Below, piece by piece: positions 9,313 to 18,930 of a stretch of 64,000 nt of DNA (positions are counted from its first letter, which is position 1; each line of letters begins with the position of its first letter). A program made the translations under genes and the position numbers. The notes beneath the pieces are model-generated. The model made no database searches. It had not been told where the DNA came from and saw only the letters and a program-made list of their open reading frames with translations. Location: contig NZ_AXWV01000016.1 in assembly GCF_000482845.1 (NCBI RefSeq), forward strand, positions 1-64,000. Direction: 5' to 3'. Source of the stretch: Anaerobiospirillum succiniciproducens DSM 6400 (GTDB lineage Bacteria; Pseudomonadota; Gammaproteobacteria; Enterobacterales; Succinivibrionaceae).

Positions 9313-10212
9313 TTACTGCTCTGAGCTACCCTTGTTGTCGCGTGGAGCGCGATCTGAGTGGCCGTTACGCTCGCCATTATTGCTGTGGTTACGTTGACCA
9401 TTGCGATAGTTGTTGCGATTGTTACGGAAATTGCCACCACGATTGTTGTTGAAGTTGCGACGTGGGCCCTGACCGCCATGGCTAATGTAGATGCGATTGA
9501 GTGGAACTAATGCATTAGAGCCATTTTGCAGACTTACACCGACCATATCGCCATTGAGCTCTTCAGATACAGTACCCTTGTGGTAGCTGCTCTCAATGGA
9601 AACGAAGATGTAACGACCTACGCGAATGTCAGATGGCTTAGCCTGCTCAAACTTACGCTGGAAACCTTGTGAGTTACCCTTGTTAAAGCCACCGCGACGC
9701 TGACCGCCCTTATTCTCGCCGTCTTTGTTGAATGGACGCTTGCCATTCTTATTAAACTGTTTGCCCTGAGGCTTCTTAGGCTTGGTAGGACGCTGAGCGT
9801 TAATCTCAGTAAAGCGAGTACGTGCATATTCAGCATGCTCTGCGGTAACTGGCTCGACTTCTTCGCCGTTTAAGTTAACACGCATAGCGCCTTCACGTAC
9901 GCTGTAGAAGTAACGCAGACGAGTAGTATAAATACGTACAGCTGCTCTAACCTTTGAAATGGATAAACCTTCGATATTAGCAATTAAAGGCTTTAAGTCC
10001 TCTAAAATGCCGATCTTCAGAGGCTTACAATCGCCATCCTTGATAAAGGCCTTCGGGAAGTGTACATACAGCAGCTCTAGAGCCTCTTTGATGTGCTCCT
10101 GATGAGTACCGCTGTTCTCGTTTGAACCCTTGTTAGCCTCAGCATTAGCATCTTTAGCTTGCGCTGTATTTACAACTTCGGCTGCTACAGCCTCGTTCTC
10201 TCTAGTTTCCAC
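9313..10212 (-). CDS. proQ: RNA chaperone ProQ with an RG/Asn-rich tail
   Basis: ProQ binds structured sRNAs and mRNA 3' ends. The FinO/ProQ RNA-binding domain spans about residues 39-155 (ALELLYVHFPKAF, CKPLKIGIL). A Lys/Asn/Gly-rich linker follows, and then the C-terminal Tudor-like domain at about 195-244 (DIRVGRYIFVSIESSYHKGT). I prefer the GTG at 10210-10212 (299 residues) because GGAG lies seven bases upstream; the longest frame starts ten codons earlier at another GTG with no such site. Unlike E. coli ProQ, which ends close to the Tudor-like domain, this protein continues for about 55 residues rich in Arg, Asn and Gly (RGGNFRNNRNNYR). prc lies downstream on the same strand. Confidence 0.92.
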   Translation of the reverse strand: METRENEAVAAEVVNTAQAKDANAEANKGSNENSGTHQEHIKEALELLYVHFPKAFIKDGDCKPLKIGILEDLKPLIANIEGLSISKVRAAVRIYTTRLRYFYSVREGAMRVNLNGEEVEPVTAEHAEYARTRFTEINAQRPTKPKKPQGKQFNKNGKRPFNKDGENKGGQRRGGFNKGNSQGFQRKFEQAKPSDIRVGRYIFVSIESSYHKGTVSEELNGDMVGVSLQNGSNALVPLNRIYISHGGQGPRRNFNNNRGGNFRNNRNNYRNGQRNHSNNGERNGHSDRAPRDNKGSSEQ

Positions 10213-11081
10213 TAAATAACTCCAAATCGTTGGCACGCTCACCCATAATGGGCTTCTAGACGAGCTAATGGACTAAAGTAAGTATTTTGAACAAAAATCC
10301 CTACTCTAGCTGCCGTGCACGCAACTCGTCAAAACATCTCACTATTGACTATCAGATATATCTTGAAGGAAAACGGCCAACGATACCGCTTTACCATACA
10401 CCTGACAATCTCACCAATCCTCAACTGCAATATATAAAAAGCATGGGAAGACCAGAGACTGTGTGACAGCAAACTGTCATCAGTAATTTAGATCAGGCTC
10501 CATCACAAGCGCTAGTGTTAGCCAATAGCCAACCTCACGCTTTGTGTAGCATGATCACAGTTATTCATAATGCGATTTTTTAGACTGCAAATCAACCTAA
10601 AAAACGCTTTTGATCAACTTTTGCTTCTACTTTAATTAAAAACGCACCACTAAGCTGCAGCAAAACACCATATATATCGCATTCTTGACCGCAACAAACA
10701 TACAAAAGTGAGCACTTTGCAAACTAAGCAAAAGCTAGAACTTTTAATGCGCTTGTCACTCAACTGTATTTGCTAAAACTAAATACTAGCCATCATACGA
10801 ACTTAGCGCATCATGCCTAGATAAACATACAGCCAAATAACAAGTTCACTAGAAGGTGCCATCAGCACCAGCTTTCCTAAGTAAAGTCGACTGTGTCTAT
10901 TGTAAAACTAGACACGTAGCTAATACTTAGGTTCCAAGCATCAGCTCGTAATAGCGACATTGGCACTCTAATAAATCTTTTGGCCATCACATGCTCGAAG
11001 AGTAGCACCTCAACTTTCATGCGCCCGCTCATGCTATCTGTAGCTTAAATGCAAATAGTTAAGCCTATATATGCTCGAAGC
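10213..11081. other. Gap upstream of proQ
   Basis: About 0.9 kb with no supported gene on either strand. It is AT-rich and is likely to contain the proQ promoter region. I see no strong hairpin or repeat here. Confidence 0.5.
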
Positions 11082-11115
11082 AAAAAACGTCAGCCTGGCA
11101 GTCACCAAGCTGACG
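11082..11115 (-). terminator. Terminator for the 1015-residue unknown gene
   Basis: CGTCAGC pairs with GCTGACG, and six T follow on the minus strand. It lies about 180 bases beyond the stop at 11291, with repeats between. Confidence 0.75.
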
Positions 11116-11164
11116 AACAAAGACCATGATGGATTCTTTAATTGCTTGAGCATGCAGCACTCCC

Positions 11165-11249
11165 TGCATTGCTATGCTTGGCTTGGCTTTTATTTGCATC
11201 GCAGTGCTATGCTTGGATTGACTTTGCTTGGCATTGCTATGCTTGGGGT
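11165..11249. repeat. Degenerate TGCTATGCTTGG repeats
   Basis: Three copies of TGCTATGCTTGG separated by related TTGCTTGGC segments lie 42 bases beyond the stop of the gene at 11291-14338. Confidence 0.7.
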
Positions 11250-11290
11250 AAGCTTAAGCATCAAATAGCATGATGGCTCGTTGCCTTAGG

Positions 11291-14200
11291 CTATCTGTGG
11301 AATGGATTGAAGCGACCAAACATACTACGAGGCTCATTATGGGCATGCTCATTTGGTATAAAGGCATTGTTAGGTCTTTGATTATTGCCTTGAGAGGCAA
11401 ATACTGAGCTCTGGTTCTGGCTATGTACTGGTTGTGCAAAGATAGAGCTATGGGGCTGCTGACTTTGCAGATTTGGTGTTACTGCAACATGCTGTGGATG
11501 TGTGTAGCCATTAGCACCACTTGCTTGGCCATGCTTTGTTACGTTACTTGAACTTGGGTGAGTGACCACCTGCTGATGCTCACGATGTAAGATGCTACGA
11601 GTATCGATATTGCAGCCATCTTCTGAGCTAAAGACATCCTCTACGCGAGCAAAGGACGAAGCTTGCTGAGTGTTTGGATTTTGCATCTGCTTTTGCTTTT
11701 CGAGCTCTTTTGCATACAGCTCAGATAAAGCCTGCTGCATCTGAGGGGTCACGCTAAAATCTGCCTTTGATAGATTTTGATCAGCGCCTTCATTGCGTCG
11801 ATGATATGAAGGGCCCATCGCCATGCGATCTCCTGCGCTTAGACTAATCTGCTCACCCTCTGGTGCAACCTTAGCTGCAGCCACTCTTCTTTCACCTTGC
11901 ATAATCTCTGACTCCTTTTGGACAGACACATTAGAGGCATTAACGCCCTCAAAATTGTTACCACCAAGCTTTCCTTGGCCATTGGCTACAGACATATTTT
12001 GCTCTCTAGCTACATTAGGCATAAACGCCCGCTCACCAGATTGCAGTGAGCTTGACGCAGCAGTGCCATGCTCGTCAGTTTGAGTAGCAGCAGTCCCTTG
12101 TTCTATAGGCGCAGCTTCACTTTCTGCATATCTAAATAAAGGCGCGTCTTCTAACTCTTGCTTATCTTCTAACTGTTGCTCATCTTCTAACTCTTGCTTA
12201 GCAATGTCAGGCTCGGCAACAGCGCTCTTCTTATCCGCAGAGCTACAGCTGGTGCTGGTGATGCTGGTGTTGGTGCTGGTGATGCTCTTGCTGGTGATGT
12301 TATTGGTCTGGGCATTGTCGCCACTATCAGCTTGAGTAGATTGAGCATCTTCACTTTCAGTCTTTGTAGCAGCTGCAGTAGATGCCTCAATTGCTGTGTC
12401 CGTATCTTTTGTATCTGCAGTTACGCTTGCAGATTCGTTTGATGACACTGCCTGGCTATCGGCATGAGCTAGGCTCATTTGATCTTGGCTTGCAATCGAG
12501 CTTGTAGTTTGCTCATGGATTGCAATAGAGTCAGTGATCTTTTCAGTATCGGCTAATGAGGATAGATGCTCATCGACAAGAGCGCTACCTGCACATACTA
12601 AATCTAGCTGCATGCTATGAGGTGCACAGAGTGCAAGTCCTTCTTTTGCAGCAGATTTCATGGAGCTTATGAGGGTATTTAGGCGACTTAAGAATGACTG
12701 TAAGGTCTTGGCAATTGCGTTCTTTTCTTCAGTTAACAAAGCTAGGCGCTTAATGGCATTGCGCAATGAGTTTTTGTCGTTTTGCTTAAAACTCTGATTG
12801 CGCATTTGTAAAACCTGAGACTCATAGCGATTGCACATGACCTGACAGATATAGTGTTTTTCGCTATCAGCAACTACAGGTGCTATGTGTTTACAAGCAT
12901 CAAAGACTTCATCGGCAGTTGGGACAAAGTGGAATTTAGCTGCCTGAATGTAGTCTCTTACAGCCTTTTGGTACTTCTCTAGACCACGCTCAATAGCCTT
13001 GTTCTCATCATCGCTATTGCCGCTAGTAAAGACAAAATCATCTACAGTTGGCTTGCTCTGACCACAGTCTTTTAGAATGCGCTTGTTATACTCAACTTGT
13101 AAGCTTTTGCGATCTACTGTGAGCTTGGCAAAATCGACTAAATGCTGATACCACTGCAGACGGCAGCGCAGCACAATCTCTCTTTCAGTTAGATGCACAA
13201 AGTCAGTTGCAAACTCGCGACACATGGCAGCAAATGCCTCTATGCTTGAGGCTTTACCGCTCTCAATAGCTTTCTTACAACGCACAAAGAGTTTGCTGCG
13301 CTCCTTGCTCATCACTGACTCAGAGGCGCGAATAGCCAATCGGTGAGAGTCGACTGTGCAGATAAGATCTTCTGCAAATAACTTACGCATTGCTGCAGTC
13401 TTAACACCAACAGAGCTAGACTTACGACGCCATGCAGCACAGAGCATAGTTCTAGAGGTGTACTCAATTTCCTGCACAGACATGGTTTTAAACAAAGAAG
13501 CAATTCTGCAGCTTAGGGTAAACCAATCTGGCAAACGCTCCCCTGTGCTCTCAATAGCCTTAGCAATGGCATTGCGCAGCTTGATACGCATTTGTGTATG
13601 CTCATTCTTCTTGTCCAGCAGATAGACGCTATCTCCAACAATACGAGTCTCACTAAGATCTTTGCGGCCATTATGAGCTTTCACCACCTTAGCTCTTGCC
13701 TTGCGCCCCACAAAATGCTCATCAGCGGCAGCATCTTTATGATCTGCTCCACTTGCACGCTCTTCCTGGGCTGCTTCACTTGCATGATCTTCACTGGAAG
13801 CAGCTTCATGAGCAGCGTCTGTAGCGACATCGGCAATGGCTACAGCACAGTCAGCACTGTCAGTCATGCTCATATCCTTGGCAGTAGAGTCGCTCTTGAT
13901 TGCAGCTGTGTGTGGGCGTGACTTTGGTGTGGTCTCTTGCAAGATTTGGCTAACTGCCTGGTCTTGATCTCTTTGGGTATCTAAGAGTAAGTCAGAGTCG
14001 CTATTAAGATCTTGCCATTCCTCACTGCTCTGCTCTGAGCTTGTATCTTCAGTCTTGGCTGCTACAGTACTTATCTTATCTTCACTGACAGTACTAGCAG
14101 CGGCATTAGATGGAATGCTTTGTGGTTTGGGCTGATTTTGCTGAGCTTTTAGTGAAGATAACTTTGCCTCTAAGGTGTGAAGATTTGTCTTTGCCATCTC

Positions 14201-14338
14201 TAGCTTATTGGCATAGTAATCCTCGTTCTCGCCACCTTTAGCTGCATCGTACTTACGCTGCATGCTGCTTAAAAATTCTAAAGCCTCATCAATGGACTGT
14301 TGAAGTTCTACTTGTAAGGAATGAGCATTATTAGACAT
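11291..14338 (-). CDS. Unknown 1015-residue protein, helical core flanked by low-complexity arms
   Basis: I do not recognise this protein. Residues 1-70 look like a coiled coil (LQQSIDEALEFLSSMQRKYD). Residues about 70-225 are acidic and Ser/Ala/Asp-rich. Residues about 225-580 form the most ordered part: a predominantly helical, Lys/Arg/Glu-rich region with several Cys and Trp (LPDWFTLSCRIASLFKTM, MLCAAWRRKSS, CRLQWYQHLVDF). The rest is Ser/Thr/Ala/Gln-rich, includes short Thr-Ser-Ile repeats, and ends in a Gln/Asn/His-rich arm. There is no signal peptide or membrane segment. The ATG follows GAGG at good spacing, and the frame is open over 3 kb with a terminator beyond. It is the last gene of a minus-strand run with the two type IV secretion-like ATPases, 840 bases from the nearer one. 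A role with them is a guess from position only. Confidence 0.75.
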   Translation of the reverse strand: MSNNAHSLQVELQQSIDEALEFLSSMQRKYDAAKGGENEDYYANKLEMAKTNLHTLEAKLSSLKAQQNQPKPQSIPSNAAASTVSEDKISTVAAKTEDTSSEQSSEEWQDLNSDSDLLLDTQRDQDQAVSQILQETTPKSRPHTAAIKSDSTAKDMSMTDSADCAVAIADVATDAAHEAASSEDHASEAAQEERASGADHKDAAADEHFVGRKARAKVVKAHNGRKDLSETRIVGDSVYLLDKKNEHTQMRIKLRNAIAKAIESTGERLPDWFTLSCRIASLFKTMSVQEIEYTSRTMLCAAWRRKSSSVGVKTAAMRKLFAEDLICTVDSHRLAIRASESVMSKERSKLFVRCKKAIESGKASSIEAFAAMCREFATDFVHLTEREIVLRCRLQWYQHLVDFAKLTVDRKSLQVEYNKRILKDCGQSKPTVDDFVFTSGNSDDENKAIERGLEKYQKAVRDYIQAAKFHFVPTADEVFDACKHIAPVVADSEKHYICQVMCNRYESQVLQMRNQSFKQNDKNSLRNAIKRLALLTEEKNAIAKTLQSFLSRLNTLISSMKSAAKEGLALCAPHSMQLDLVCAGSALVDEHLSSLADTEKITDSIAIHEQTTSSIASQDQMSLAHADSQAVSSNESASVTADTKDTDTAIEASTAAATKTESEDAQSTQADSGDNAQTNNITSKSITSTNTSITSTSCSSADKKSAVAEPDIAKQELEDEQQLEDKQELEDAPLFRYAESEAAPIEQGTAATQTDEHGTAASSSLQSGERAFMPNVAREQNMSVANGQGKLGGNNFEGVNASNVSVQKESEIMQGERRVAAAKVAPEGEQISLSAGDRMAMGPSYHRRNEGADQNLSKADFSVTPQMQQALSELYAKELEKQKQMQNPNTQQASSFARVEDVFSSEDGCNIDTRSILHREHQQVVTHPSSSNVTKHGQASGANGYTHPQHVAVTPNLQSQQPHSSIFAQPVHSQNQSSVFASQGNNQRPNNAFIPNEHAHNEPRSMFGRFNPFHR

Positions 14339-15178
14339 GCATATATCCTCTTGTTTAGTAAGGCCACCACATTAAAAAAGCTGCTAATCGAGTCTTAAAG
14401 CGTATGAGAAAAAGTGCTCTGCTTCTTTTAGACAAATAAGCCAGACTAATTAGTGCAGCTAAGATAGCTGCCACTTAGCGGCAAGCAGCAATATTTGCTC
14501 GTGATTACTTGACCTCTAAGTCGTTTTAGTCTGCGTGATCGCCTCTTGGTCTTGAAGCTTGAGAGCCTTTTACAGTTGCTATATTTCTCTCTTAGCACGC
14601 TATCTTGCGTATGGTTTTGGCATTACATAGTTATCGATAATCCAACTTAGCTACAAAGCTAAGTTATATCTGTCAATCAAAGCAAAATGAAACTACAGAC
14701 ATGGACACATAGGCTTAGTGCGCGTTTGCTTGATATTGCTATGGCGCTGTTTAAAACTTTGTTGTGTATAAGTTCACTTTGCTAAGGGCGTAGCAAGCCG
14801 CCCGCTCAAACTCATAGTTCTTACAAAGAGTTAGGTCTAAGCGGCAGTTAATCAAAAGCGTATTCAGATAAAAACGGATGGTAATAGCACTCGCGCATAT
14901 CGTCAGCGCTGCGTGCTAGTTCAACATGATTACCAAGATTGTCTTTTGTATATGGCAGCACCTCCTTGTTTTCAGCTTGAGTCTTAGACCCTGCGTGATC
15001 AGACCAAGAAGCAATTGCTCCTTGGTCTCAGGCTCTATGACTTAGCGCTACCTTTCTTTTAGGCATGGAGCTTCAAAGGATTAATTGAGGTCTTAGATGC
15101 ATAGTGGCATAGTGATATGGATATGCCATTGCTGTTACATCTGCTTATGCATATGCATACTGTTAATTGCACCAATGC
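14339..15178. other. Gap with hairpins beyond the VirB4-like gene
   Basis: No gene seen. Two hairpins stand out. At 14644-14665 a 9-bp perfect stem AACTTAGCT/AGCTAAGTT has a 4-base loop. At 15001-15028 AGACCAAG...CTTGGTCT encloses AGCAATTGCT. A related segment near 14531-14566 shares the flanks CTGCGTGATC and CTTGGTCT. Neither hairpin has a clear T-run. Confidence 0.55.
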
Positions 15179-18100
15179 TTATGAATGATTGGCATATTGC
15201 TCAAAGGTTGCACCCAACTTGTCTTTGGCCTTAAGGATTAGATTGCTGCCAAAGCCTTGCTTAATACCTGCCTTTGTTTTGTTGGCAGGATCTTGTGCTG
15301 AGCTTTTAGCTAAACTTGTTGAGGCGCTAAACTCTCCTTTTTGATGGTCAGCTGCCCTTTTCTTAAAGTTTTTGCCTGCATAAGCTGAGCGTCTAGACCC
15401 ATCTTGGTTGACTGATCTTTTCTGCTCGTAAAAGGCCTCTTGCTTGCTGCTATCTGCGGACTTTGGGTAGTTCTTGCCATCCGAGGCAGTTGTCAACAAA
15501 TCGTTGACAACTGAATTGCTGCAGTAAGTACCTTCATCTGCCTGTGCAGTCGTACCTTCTTCTTGGCCATTAGAGCTAGCGTTAGCATGGTGCTTATTAC
15601 TGTGGCCTAATGTGTTCTCGATAAACGATGGCTTGTGATTGGCACTAATGGTCTTAATAATGGCGTTTTCTTCTACCGCCTCTTGCTCTTGAGTAGCTAT
15701 GTGGGTGTAGAAGAGTGGGCCATATTTGTCATAAAGAGCATTAGTTTTAGCCATAGAGTGTTCACCAGCTATGCTTAACAAAGCTTTTTCCTCAGCTGAG
15801 AGCATGAGGTTAAATAAAATGCGCTGATCGCCTTTAACGAAGTAATAGTCTTTCTTAGGCACAGAGGAGGCTACCAAGTTAATCTCTTGATTAGATAAGC
15901 CCATCATGGAGTATGAGTTTCTCAAGGCATCTGAGATCGCATCGCAATTAGGTAAGAAGATACGGGTCTTGGCGCACTCTAAGATATTTTCAAAGTGCTC
16001 TGACGCCTCTAAGTCGGTCAATGACTGTGTCGCCAAAATCACAAAGGCATTGTACTTACGTAAGGTCTTAAACCAGTTTAAAAGCTCTGCAGCAAAGACA
16101 TCATCTTTGAGCATTAACCAAGCCTCATCCACCACGATGGCAAGTGGGTTACCATCTAATTGTTGCTCAATGAGTCTAAAGACTTGTTTGAGCACTGGTA
16201 CAGAGAAAGACTCAGGTCGTGAGAACACATCTGCACACTCAAAAGTAGTTAAGAAACTTGAGGTGGTAGCATTGGTGTTGCCATCTAAGATGCAATTTTC
16301 ACTTTGCTCTGCGGTATAGGCAGACAGTGCCTCTTTTAAAGTACGGCTGCACAGTAAACTATGCAGATCAGAAAGACGTCTTAAGTTATGCGGCATGGAG
16401 CTTAGTGCTCTAATAGCCATCTGAATCTCGTGTCTTAGCTCTGGGCTACAAGTAGCACCTGACTGACGTAACAAGAGCTCCACAAAGCTTTGGGCATAAT
16501 CAAGATCGGCATTACTCTCTAAATGATATAGAGGGCAGAGCATGCGCTCTGAGTTGTTTAAGATGATATGACTACCGCCTAAGGCTTTAGTTAAAGCATG
16601 GAAGGAACAGCCCTTGTCAAAAGCAAAGACACGCATCCTTTGATAACGCAGCAAGTTGATAATGAGCTCGCCAAGGAGCATAGATTTGCCCGCACCAGTT
16701 GGACCAATTACCAAGGTATTAGCCACATCCTTGTCATGCAAATTAAGATAGTACTTACTCAAACCCTCTGTTCTTACCTGCATTAATGGAGATGCATGTA
16801 AGCCGTATAAAGGATTAGGGCTAGTTTCCTCTCCTTGTGAAGGCAGAGACATTGGTACTAAATCTAAGAGCACATCTTGAGACACTAATGGCCTACGTAA
16901 GTTTTCAGTCAAGTGACCAGGCAGTGAACCAAAAAATGCGTCATCGGCATTCATAGTCTCTACACGAACACTCAGACCGGTTCTTTCAATAGCGGCGATA
17001 GCTGCAGCTACTTTCTCTTGGAGCTTATGGAAGTTTTGCTCGTGGATAAGCAAGGTTGCGGTATAAGAACCAAACATCACCTCATTGCTATCTAAAGCTC
17101 GCTGAGCTTCATCAATATCTTTAACCTGATCTACAGCATTTTGGTTGACCTTGGCTCTTTCGATATTAAAGACCTGAGATAAGATGCCCTTTTGCGTTTG
17201 TGACCAACGGCTGCGATACTTCATCAAGTAAACTTTTGAAGTTGCATGATCAAAAATGACAAAGCGGCTATTGAAACGATAAGCAAAAGGCAAAGTAGCT
17301 AAGGTATTGAGCATGGCCTCATGAGTTGCTGATGGCAGTCCCTCAATTGACAACACACTCATATGCTCATATCCCATCTTTGGGGTAAAGCCAGAGATAT
17401 AGTCATCCGTTGCTAGCACACTGTCTAAATAAGCTCTCGATCCTGGATATGCAATGGGATGTGTCTTGGCAGTTAGACAAGTATGAATCACTGTCAATAA
17501 GCGACTAATAACAGCCTTACCGCGATGTGATGAGTCAAATTTTTCTTTTGCAATCTGAGCATTGGCAAGCCCTGATAAGCCTACCTCATCACCATCACCA
17601 CCAGCGCCCACAGCGGTTGCAACAGCTGTAGCAACTGCAGCAGCTTTGCAAGCGCCGTCTGCCTTAGCGACATACTCATCTGCCTCATCAGCATCTGCAT
17701 TAGCATCCACGTCAGCAATATCATCATGTGCAGCATTCACATTAGTATCAGCACTGTCAGCATGTGTAGCATCTGCATAAGCACTGTCGGCATGTATAGC
17801 ATCTGAATCTGCATGGGCAGCAGCACTAGCGATAGAGCCATTGGCAAGATCAGCCTTATGTTCGGCACTGCAATTGGCATTAGAGTCGTAAGCGTTGCTT
17901 CTAGGCATTGAGGTAGTGGCATTGTCATCAAGATCTATGCTCTGCTTAGCATCAATACTTGTTGCTGCAGTAACTTGGCTTGACTTCTCAAAGGAAAGAT
18001 CGCCATGTTCTTGCGCGGTATCTACTGTTATGGTGCTGCCATAAGTTGTCTGCAAGGCTAAGGTGCTGTCAGCAGCTTGCTGCTTGGCAGATTGGGGCTT

Positions 18101-18823
18101 GGCAGATTGGCTTTCGTGATCTTGAGAGCTTGCTGCATTGTTTGAGGCTGTTTTGCCGCAAACAGGTCTAAGCTTGCTGGATAAGACGATCTCTTCATTG
18201 CCTAAGATCTTGACTGGGAAGCACTGACTTAAGGAGTCGGCCACAATCTTTACGCGCAGTCTAAACTCTTTAATGATGGCCATAGTGGCGTTGTACTTAT
18301 CATTAGACATGGCCTCTTTGGTCATGAGACGGCTGATAAGACGGGTCTCTTTAGATTTGCCTGCATATGTAATGGTTAGATAGATATGAGTTACATAGCT
18401 ACCTTCTTTGGCAAATTTCTGCTCACGACGACTCTCTAAATCTTTTAGCACTACATTGCTAGTGAGCATGCTTGGCGCATAGGAATTGTCTTTTGATCTA
18501 ATGGCGTCAATCTGAACGGCGTAGTTACCCTCAAGCTTTAATAAAGCTTTTTGGCATAACTCATAACAGCTTTTTAGCTTGGTGTCGGTAAAGTTTGACA
18601 TGTCTGGAATCATTAATTCCATCATGCTCATTAAGCCACCAGACTTAAGCACAATGACATCTTGTGTTGGCATAGTGGCATAGTCGATTAAATCGCATAC
18701 CGTAGGCATCTTGGCATACTCTGGAACACTAAGACGCGAACGGAGGAAAAATAACACTGCTAACACACCACACAAGAGTGCCATGGTTAGGCAAACACTT
18801 ATTAGGAGCTCGTTAGTTGTCAT
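15179..18823 (-). CDS. TrbE/VirB4-type secretion ATPase with an N-terminal membrane anchor
   Basis: VirB4/TrbE proteins are inner-membrane-associated ATPases that power type IV secretion and conjugative pilus assembly. The N-terminus has one clear membrane segment at about residues 5-28, then a TrbE-like N-terminal domain. Walker A is GPTGAGKSMLL near residue 705 and Walker B is AIVVDEAWLM near 896. The LATQSLTDLE motif near 927 and the ending FNLMLSAEEKALL are typical. An Ala/Asp/His/Ser-rich insertion of about 200 residues (228-430, with repeated HADSA-like units) splits the N-terminal domain, and a low-complexity tail of about 150 residues follows the ATPase. The total is 1214 residues against roughly 800-850 for the family. 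The ATG follows GAGG. The TrbB-like gene lies 107 bases upstream on the same strand. The expected TrbC pilin and TrbD genes, normally between these two, are absent; the membrane anchor could be a fused TrbD/VirB3-like part. Confidence 0.88.
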   Translation of the reverse strand: MTTNELLISVCLTMALLCGVLAVLFFLRSRLSVPEYAKMPTVCDLIDYATMPTQDVIVLKSGGLMSMMELMIPDMSNFTDTKLKSCYELCQKALLKLEGNYAVQIDAIRSKDNSYAPSMLTSNVVLKDLESRREQKFAKEGSYVTHIYLTITYAGKSKETRLISRLMTKEAMSNDKYNATMAIIKEFRLRVKIVADSLSQCFPVKILGNEEIVLSSKLRPVCGKTASNNAASSQDHESQSAKPQSAKQQAADSTLALQTTYGSTITVDTAQEHGDLSFEKSSQVTAATSIDAKQSIDLDDNATTSMPRSNAYDSNANCSAEHKADLANGSIASAAAHADSDAIHADSAYADATHADSADTNVNAAHDDIADVDANADADEADEYVAKADGACKAAAVATAVATAVGAGGDGDEVGLSGLANAQIAKEKFDSSHRGKAVISRLLTVIHTCLTAKTHPIAYPGSRAYLDSVLATDDYISGFTPKMGYEHMSVLSIEGLPSATHEAMLNTLATLPFAYRFNSRFVIFDHATSKVYLMKYRSRWSQTQKGILSQVFNIERAKVNQNAVDQVKDIDEAQRALDSNEVMFGSYTATLLIHEQNFHKLQEKVAAAIAAIERTGLSVRVETMNADDAFFGSLPGHLTENLRRPLVSQDVLLDLVPMSLPSQGEETSPNPLYGLHASPLMQVRTEGLSKYYLNLHDKDVANTLVIGPTGAGKSMLLGELIINLLRYQRMRVFAFDKGCSFHALTKALGGSHIILNNSERMLCPLYHLESNADLDYAQSFVELLLRQSGATCSPELRHEIQMAIRALSSMPHNLRRLSDLHSLLCSRTLKEALSAYTAEQSENCILDGNTNATTSSFLTTFECADVFSRPESFSVPVLKQVFRLIEQQLDGNPLAIVVDEAWLMLKDDVFAAELLNWFKTLRKYNAFVILATQSLTDLEASEHFENILECAKTRIFLPNCDAISDALRNSYSMMGLSNQEINLVASSVPKKDYYFVKGDQRILFNLMLSAEEKALLSIAGEHSMAKTNALYDKYGPLFYTHIATQEQEAVEENAIIKTISANHKPSFIENTLGHSNKHHANASSNGQEEGTTAQADEGTYCSNSVVNDLLTTASDGKNYPKSADSSKQEAFYEQKRSVNQDGSRRSAYAGKNFKKRAADHQKGEFSASTSLAKSSAQDPANKTKAGIKQGFGSNLILKAKDKLGATFEQYANHS

Positions 18824-18861
18824 ATCAGCCTCAAATATTTAAAGCAAGAGTAAAGTACTGA

Positions 18862-18886
18862 GCCCAAGGAGCACTTGCTCCCTGGC
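18862..18886 (-). other. Hairpin between the two secretion ATPase genes
   Basis: CCAAGGAGCA pairs with TGCTCCCTGG (one mismatch) around a 2-base loop, between the TrbB-like stop and the VirB4-like start. It shares the pattern CCAAGRAGCA...TTGCTCCYTGG with the hairpin at 15001-15028. No T-run follows, so it may be an RNA processing or attenuation element rather than a terminator. Confidence 0.55.
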
Positions 18887-18930
18887 TTAAGCTCGTAAAT
18901 AAACTAAACAGCGCTAAGGTTCTAGTAAGC

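Noticed and set aside
9177-9452. 91-codon plus frame ending in many Cys
   Set aside because: It is the antisense of the Asn/Arg-rich proQ tail; the Cys/Gly/Asn pattern is a by-product.
11071-11268. 65-codon plus frame between proQ and the unknown gene
   Set aside because: It runs through a terminator hairpin and the TGCTATGCTTGG repeat; no support as a gene.
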